The position numbers and the translations under genes are program-made. A stretch of 10,122 bases of DNA from Gammaproteobacteria bacterium (GTDB lineage: Bacteria; Pseudomonadota; Gammaproteobacteria; Nitrosococcales; Methylophagaceae): assembly GCA_002400805.1 (NCBI GenBank), contig NVRG01000027.1:1-10122 (forward strand). The letters run 5' to 3'. The notes below the pieces were generated by a model, which saw only the letters and a program-made list of their open reading frames with translations, made no database searches and had not been told where the DNA came from. The number at the start of each line of letters is the position of its first letter. Within the stretch, counting starts at the first letter, position 1. Shown piece after piece: positions 7,091 to 10,122 of this stretch.

Positions 7091-7510
7091 ATGGAAAATT
7101 TAAGTGAATTTGTTGTAAATCACTGGATTTTAGTAACATTATTTGTGGTGTTGTCGTGGTTGGTTTTTTCTGATGCTATTTATCAAAAAATTAGTGGGAT
7201 TTCACCTGTGGGCACAGTGCAAGCTATTCAGCTTGTAAATCAGCAAAAAGGACTATTTGTCGATATTCGCGATGCTGACGAGTTTAAAAAAGAGCATATT
7301 GCAGATTCGACTAATATTCCGTTATCTACATTGACGGATGGTGTGGCGAAGTTAAAAAATCCTGCGCAGCCGATCATTTTGGTCTGTGCCAGTGGCCAAC
7401 GCTCGCGTACTGCGGCGAAGCAAATGCGTAATAGCGGTTTTACCGAAGTTTATGTATTAAAGGGTGGGCTAAATACTTGGAAAGATGCCAAGTTGCCCCT
7501 GTTTAGTTAA
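7091..7510 (+). CDS. yibN: Membrane-anchored rhodanese-domain sulfurtransferase, YibN-like
   Basis: This is a single-domain rhodanese with an N-terminal membrane anchor. Residues about 10-30 (HWILVTLFVVLSWLVFSDAI) form one transmembrane helix. The rhodanese domain spans about 40-137, with VDIRDADEFKKEHI (57-70) and the active-site loop VCASGQRSR, whose cysteine is C99. The loop should face the cytoplasm or periplasm according to anchor orientation, which I cannot fix from sequence. The length, 139 residues, is close to E. coli YibN, and the order yibN-grxC-secB-gpsA is the same as in E. coli. An in-frame TTG at 7085 is possible, but AAGG at 7081-7084 sits 6 bases before the ATG at 7091, so I chose the ATG. 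Rhodaneses move sulfane sulfur; the physiological substrate of this one is unknown. Confidence 0.92.
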   Translation: MENLSEFVVNHWILVTLFVVLSWLVFSDAIYQKISGISPVGTVQAIQLVNQQKGLFVDIRDADEFKKEHIADSTNIPLSTLTDGVAKLKNPAQPIILVCASGQRSRTAAKQMRNSGFTEVYVLKGGLNTWKDAKLPLFS

Positions 7511-7533
7511 ATCGAACATTTTATTTGATGGAT

Positions 7534-7538
7534 GGAAA
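7534..7538 (+). promoter_or_regulatory. Ribosome binding site supporting a GTG start for grxC
   Basis: GGAAA lies 8 bases before the GTG at 7547. The alternative ATG at 7532 overlaps this site and has only a weak GATGG before it. Confidence 0.5.
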
Positions 7539-7546
7539 CAGTTAAC

Positions 7547-7804
7547 GTGGCAAAGGTCGTAGTCTACTCCTCAGGGCATTGCCCATATTGTGTGATGGCA
7601 AAGCAGCTGTTGGATCGTAAAGGTGTTAAATATACTGAGATCCGCATCGACTTGAATCCGGAAAAACGTCAAGAAATGATGAAAAAAAGTCGGCAGCGAA
7701 CAGTGCCGCAAATATTTATTAATAATGAAGCTGTAGGTGGTTATACCGACCTATTGGCTATTGAAAGAGCACAACGACTGGACGGTATGCTGGCCCAGTC
7801 TTAA
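7547..7804 (+). CDS. grxC: Glutaredoxin 3 (GrxC)
   Basis: Glutaredoxin 3 is a small cytoplasmic glutathione-dependent disulfide reductase. With the GTG start the protein has 85 residues and begins MAKVVVYSSGHCPYC, aligning end to end with E. coli GrxC (MANVEIYT...). Seen: dithiol active site C12-P-Y-C15, the cis-proline motif T52-V53-P54-QIF that contacts glutathione, and GGYTDL (64-69), the second glutathione-binding turn. E. coli Grx3 has an extra cysteine in that turn (GGCDDL); here it is tyrosine. An ATG at 7532 would add five residues (METVN) but has a weaker ribosome site, so the start is not certain. The gene lies 36 bases after yibN and 21 before secB in the same operon, with a shared theme of thiol and sulfur chemistry between yibN and grxC. 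Confidence 0.93.
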   Translation: MAKVVVYSSGHCPYCVMAKQLLDRKGVKYTEIRIDLNPEKRQEMMKKSRQRTVPQIFINNEAVGGYTDLLAIERAQRLDGMLAQS

Positions 7805-7825
7805 ATTTACTTGTAAGGAAAAGTC

Positions 7826-8323
7826 ATGGCTGAAGAAAACGCATCAACAGAAGAGCAGCAAGCAGCTCGCTTTGTTATTCAAAAAATTTACACAAAAGAC
7901 GTCTCTTTCGAGAGCCCAAATTCACCGGATATCTTCCGTGAAGAATGGAAACCGAAATTAGATTTGCAGCTTGGCAATGAATATCGTCGTATTGATGAAG
8001 ATAATCACGAGATCATTTTGTCAGTTACTGTCACGGCTAAAGTGGGCGATAAAACGGCATTTTTAGTAGAAGTAAAACAAGCCGGTATTTTCTCATTAAC
8101 AGGTTATAGTGATGAAGAAATGGGTCCATTAATTGGCAGCTATTGTCCGAATACTTTATTCCCGTTTGTTCGTGAAGTGGTTTCTGATGTAGTGACAAAA
8201 GGCGGCTTTCCACAATTGGTGCTGTCACCTGTTAACTTTGATGCGATGTACATGCATCAGAAGGAACAAGCAATAGCACAAGCAAAAGCACAGGCAACTG
8301 CTTCGGCAGATACAACACACTAA
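7826..8323 (+). CDS. secB: Protein-export chaperone SecB
   Basis: SecB is a cytoplasmic homotetrameric chaperone that keeps preproteins unfolded and hands them to SecA for export through SecYEG. The 165-residue product carries the family's signature stretches: FVIQKIYTKDVSFESPNSP (about 16-34), VTVTAKVGDKTAFLVEVKQAGIF (about 67-89), GSYCPNTLFPFVREVVSDVV (about 104-123) and GGFPQLVLSPVNFDAMY (about 126-142). E. coli SecB is 155 residues; the extra length is a longer disordered N-terminus and an alanine/glutamine-rich C-terminal tail (QAIAQAKAQATASA). The C-terminus binds SecA in E. coli; the tail here is less acidic. AAGGA at 7815-7819 lies 6 bases before the ATG. It sits between grxC and gpsA, the standard gammaproteobacterial order. 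Confidence 0.97.
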   Translation: MAEENASTEEQQAARFVIQKIYTKDVSFESPNSPDIFREEWKPKLDLQLGNEYRRIDEDNHEIILSVTVTAKVGDKTAFLVEVKQAGIFSLTGYSDEEMGPLIGSYCPNTLFPFVREVVSDVVTKGGFPQLVLSPVNFDAMYMHQKEQAIAQAKAQATASADTTH

Positions 8324-8350
8324 CTCTTTAGGCCACAACTCTTGTCATTG

Positions 8351-9370
8351 ATGTCTGAACAGCTATTCCCCACAACGGTTATTGGTGCCGGTGCATGGGG
8401 TACGGCTTTAGCGATAGCCATTGCTAGAAATGGTAATGAAGTATTGCTATGGGGCAGGGATGCTCAACATTTAGCAGATATGCAGCACACTCGTACTAAC
8501 GAGCGATATCTGCCGGGATTAAAGTTGCCTGAGACCTTGCGTATTGAGCCTGACTTTGACAAGGCGGTAAGCTCTGCAAAGCATATCTTGGTTTCAGTGC
8601 CAAGTATTGCTTTTGCTGAGATGTTAGCAAAAGCTAAGCCGCTAATGGCTGATGGAACACCACTGAGCTGGGCGACCAAAGGCCTGACGCCTGAAACGGG
8701 TGATTTTTTGTTGGATACGGCAACAGCAATGTTGGGTTCCTCTCATTCCTTGGCCGTTATCTCTGGGCCATCTTTTGCTGCTGAGGTGGCAAAAGATTTA
8801 CCTACAGCGATCACCGTTGCTTCAACAGATGAAACTTTTGCTCAAAGCTTGGCGTCTGCTTTGCATAGTTCAACATTGCGTGCATATACAACACATGATG
8901 TATTAGGAGTGCAGATTGGCGGTACGGTTAAAAATGTATTGGCCATCAGTGCGGGTATTTCAGATGGCTTGGGATATGGTGCAAATGCGCGTGCAGCGTT
9001 AATTACCCGTGGCATGGCCGAAATATTACGATTGGCTGCAAGCTTAGGTGCACAAACTGAAACGATGTTTGGCTTGTCGGGTATTGGCGATTTGATTTTG
9101 ACCTGTACCGATGATCAAAGCCGGAATCGGCAACTAGGTCTCGCTATCGGTCGAGGTTTGACCGTCGAACAAGCGGTGACTGAAGTGGGTAAAACAGTTG
9201 AAGGCATGTATGCCGCGAAAGAAGTATTAAAGCGAGCTAAACAAGTAGGTGTGGAAATGCCTATCGTAGAGCAAGTTTATAAAATTTTATTTGAAGGTGG
9301 TGACCCGCGCGAAAGTGTGCAGGAGTTGCTTTGTAGGGAACAAAAGGCAGAAAATAGCCTCCCAGTTTAA
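8351..9370 (+). CDS. gpsA: NAD(P)+-dependent glycerol-3-phosphate dehydrogenase GpsA
   Basis: GpsA reduces dihydroxyacetone phosphate to sn-glycerol-3-phosphate in the cytoplasm, supplying the backbone for phospholipids. The product has 339 residues (E. coli 339). The N-terminal Rossmann fold shows VIGAGAWGTALA (10-21, GxGxWG). SWATKGL carries K110, SGPSFAAE is at 138-145, and GGTVKNVLAI carries K194, the conserved active-site lysine. GLGYGANARAALITRG (206-221) and TCTDDQSRNR (251-260) complete the family pattern. The start is uncertain by three codons: a TTG at 8342 has AGG nine bases upstream, while the ATG at 8351 has no clear ribosome site of its own. I took the ATG because it gives the typical N-terminus. 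It follows secB by 27 bases and touches the next reading frame (TAATG at its stop), so all five plus-strand genes are probably cotranscribed. Confidence 0.96.
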   Translation: MSEQLFPTTVIGAGAWGTALAIAIARNGNEVLLWGRDAQHLADMQHTRTNERYLPGLKLPETLRIEPDFDKAVSSAKHILVSVPSIAFAEMLAKAKPLMADGTPLSWATKGLTPETGDFLLDTATAMLGSSHSLAVISGPSFAAEVAKDLPTAITVASTDETFAQSLASALHSSTLRAYTTHDVLGVQIGGTVKNVLAISAGISDGLGYGANARAALITRGMAEILRLAASLGAQTETMFGLSGIGDLILTCTDDQSRNRQLGLAIGRGLTVEQAVTEVGKTVEGMYAAKEVLKRAKQVGVEMPIVEQVYKILFEGGDPRESVQELLCREQKAENSLPV

Positions 9371-9386
9371 TGACAAGTAATAATAA

Positions 9387-9395
9387 AGAGGAAAG
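9387..9395 (+). promoter_or_regulatory. Ribosome binding site of the lipoprotein gene
   Basis: AGAGGAAAG contains a strong GAGGA seven bases before the ATG at 9400. It favours that start over the in-frame ATG at 9370, which overlaps the gpsA stop. Confidence 0.7.
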
Positions 9396-9399
9396 CTCT

Positions 9400-10122
9400 A
9401 TGCGTCGCATGGTTAATTTGGGCAGCATAATAGTCGTCAGCCTAGTTATGTCAATGAGTCTTACGGGCTGTGGCACATTAACACGAGATAAAGCACTTAC
9501 CGATGATGAAATAATCTTAGGTCAAGAGGGCCGTACCTTGTGGGAAGCCGGTCTACAGTACGTAAAAATTGTTGATCGTGATAAGCCGGGTATAGCAAAT
9601 GAACATCCAGAATCGATTACCAGTGATGAGTTGCGAACAGTTTTATCATCATTGTATGTTAGTGAAACAGTTTTATTTTCGGAAACACAAGCGCCTGTTT
9701 TTACACCAACCGAACTTCAGGTGTTAAGCGCCACCATACCAAATGGTTTATCGCAAGCTGGGCCAGAAGAAGATATTACTTTTGTCAGTATTGCTTTACA
9801 TAAAGGCACAATAACAAGAGAGCGTAAAACCACTACTGGTCGTGTATTTATGAGTGGCGGGCGTTTAAATATTGTTTTTGGTAAAATTCATGAAATTTAT
9901 CGTGATAAAGATCCGATTACTCAGCAAACTATCGATAGGCGGTTACATCCGTTATTGCCAGGGTCGCGCAAGTTTGATTCGAATCCTAGTATCCCCATTG
10001 CCTTAGATGAAGGTCAGGCACACTATGTCGATCCGGAAACGGGAAAAGAACGTTCAGATTGGATTATCATTGATATAGCGACAGTATTGGCTATTGCTAA
10101 AGAACGGGGAAGTGGAGACGAT
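9400..10122 (+). CDS. Putative lipoprotein of unknown function (partial, runs off the right edge)
   Basis: The frame is open for 241 codons to the end of the window with no stop. The product starts with a lipoprotein signal peptide: basic MRR, a hydrophobic stretch (about 8-20) and a lipobox L21-T22-G23-C24, so C24 should be lipidated after cleavage by signal peptidase II. The residue after the cysteine is glycine, not aspartate, so sorting to the outer membrane is expected if the E. coli rule applies. The rest is soluble and polar with no motif I recognise; stretches such as GRVFMSGGRLNIVFGKIHEIYRDKDP (about 148-173) and RLHPLLPGSR (about 180-189) look folded. An in-frame ATG at 9370 would add ten residues before the signal peptide and is less likely. 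It begins 29 bases after the gpsA stop and probably shares its transcript. I do not recognise the family. Confidence 0.82.
   Translation, partial: MRRMVNLGSIIVVSLVMSMSLTGCGTLTRDKALTDDEIILGQEGRTLWEAGLQYVKIVDRDKPGIANEHPESITSDELRTVLSSLYVSETVLFSETQAPVFTPTELQVLSATIPNGLSQAGPEEDITFVSIALHKGTITRERKTTTGRVFMSGGRLNIVFGKIHEIYRDKDPITQQTIDRRLHPLLPGSRKFDSNPSIPIALDEGQAHYVDPETGKERSDWIIIDIATVLAIAKERGSGDD

Noticed and set aside
9370..9399. Alternative start of the lipoprotein at the ATG overlapping the gpsA stop (TAATG)
   Set aside because: It would place ten polar residues before the signal peptide, and the strong GAGGA site points to the ATG at 9400. Coupled initiation at 9370 cannot be fully excluded.
1..10122. 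Mobile elements, CRISPR arrays, phage genes, defence systems, tRNA or rRNA genes
   Set aside because: All coding space is taken by recognised chromosomal genes or one conserved-looking lipoprotein, gaps are short, and no terminal repeats, spacer arrays or transposase motifs were seen.

Overview
The window reads as an ordinary chromosomal stretch of a gammaproteobacterium of moderate GC. The gene order yibN-grxC-secB-gpsA, divergent from gpmI-envC-ctpA, is a conserved gammaproteobacterial arrangement, close to what is known from E. coli and Pseudomonas. The AT-leaning codon use and this order would suit a Methylophaga/Piscirickettsiaceae-like lineage, but that placement is a guess. I see no insertion sequence, phage gene, CRISPR array, tRNA, rRNA or island boundary, and no gene looks acquired.

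Left edge (1-1361): the first 127 codons of metE (cobalamin-independent methionine synthase) run leftward out of the window. metR, its LysR-type activator, diverges from it. The roughly 100-base gap holds two near-identical 12-base elements set 31 bases apart, which I read as candidate MetR operators.

Middle (1369-6819, all minus strand): a tightly packed run is transcribed gpmI -> envC -> ctpA -> yajL/DJ-1-like gene -> tandem-receiver protein, with gaps of about 9 to 25 bases. It joins glycolysis (GpmI), cell-division amidase activation (EnvC), a periplasmic tail-specific protease (CtpA), a DJ-1-family protein and a signalling protein whose first receiver domain has lost its phosphorylation site. 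This run meets metR tail to tail with only 7 bases between stops and no clear terminator.

Divergent control region (6820-7090): it separates the gpmI run from the rightward genes. It holds a good -10 box for gpmI and, just inside the expected gpmI leader, a 40-base imperfect palindrome with 7-base outer arms. This is the most distinctive non-coding structure in the window.

Right side (7091-10122, all plus strand): a membrane-anchored rhodanese (yibN), glutaredoxin 3 (grxC), the export chaperone secB, glycerol-3-phosphate dehydrogenase gpsA, and a lipoprotein of unknown function that runs off the right edge. Themes are thiol redox, protein export and phospholipid precursor supply.

I found no new multi-gene system. 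The points most worth checking are the gpmI leader palindrome, the pseudo-receiver protein and DJ-1 gene attached to the envC-ctpA run, and the unidentified lipoprotein after gpsA.
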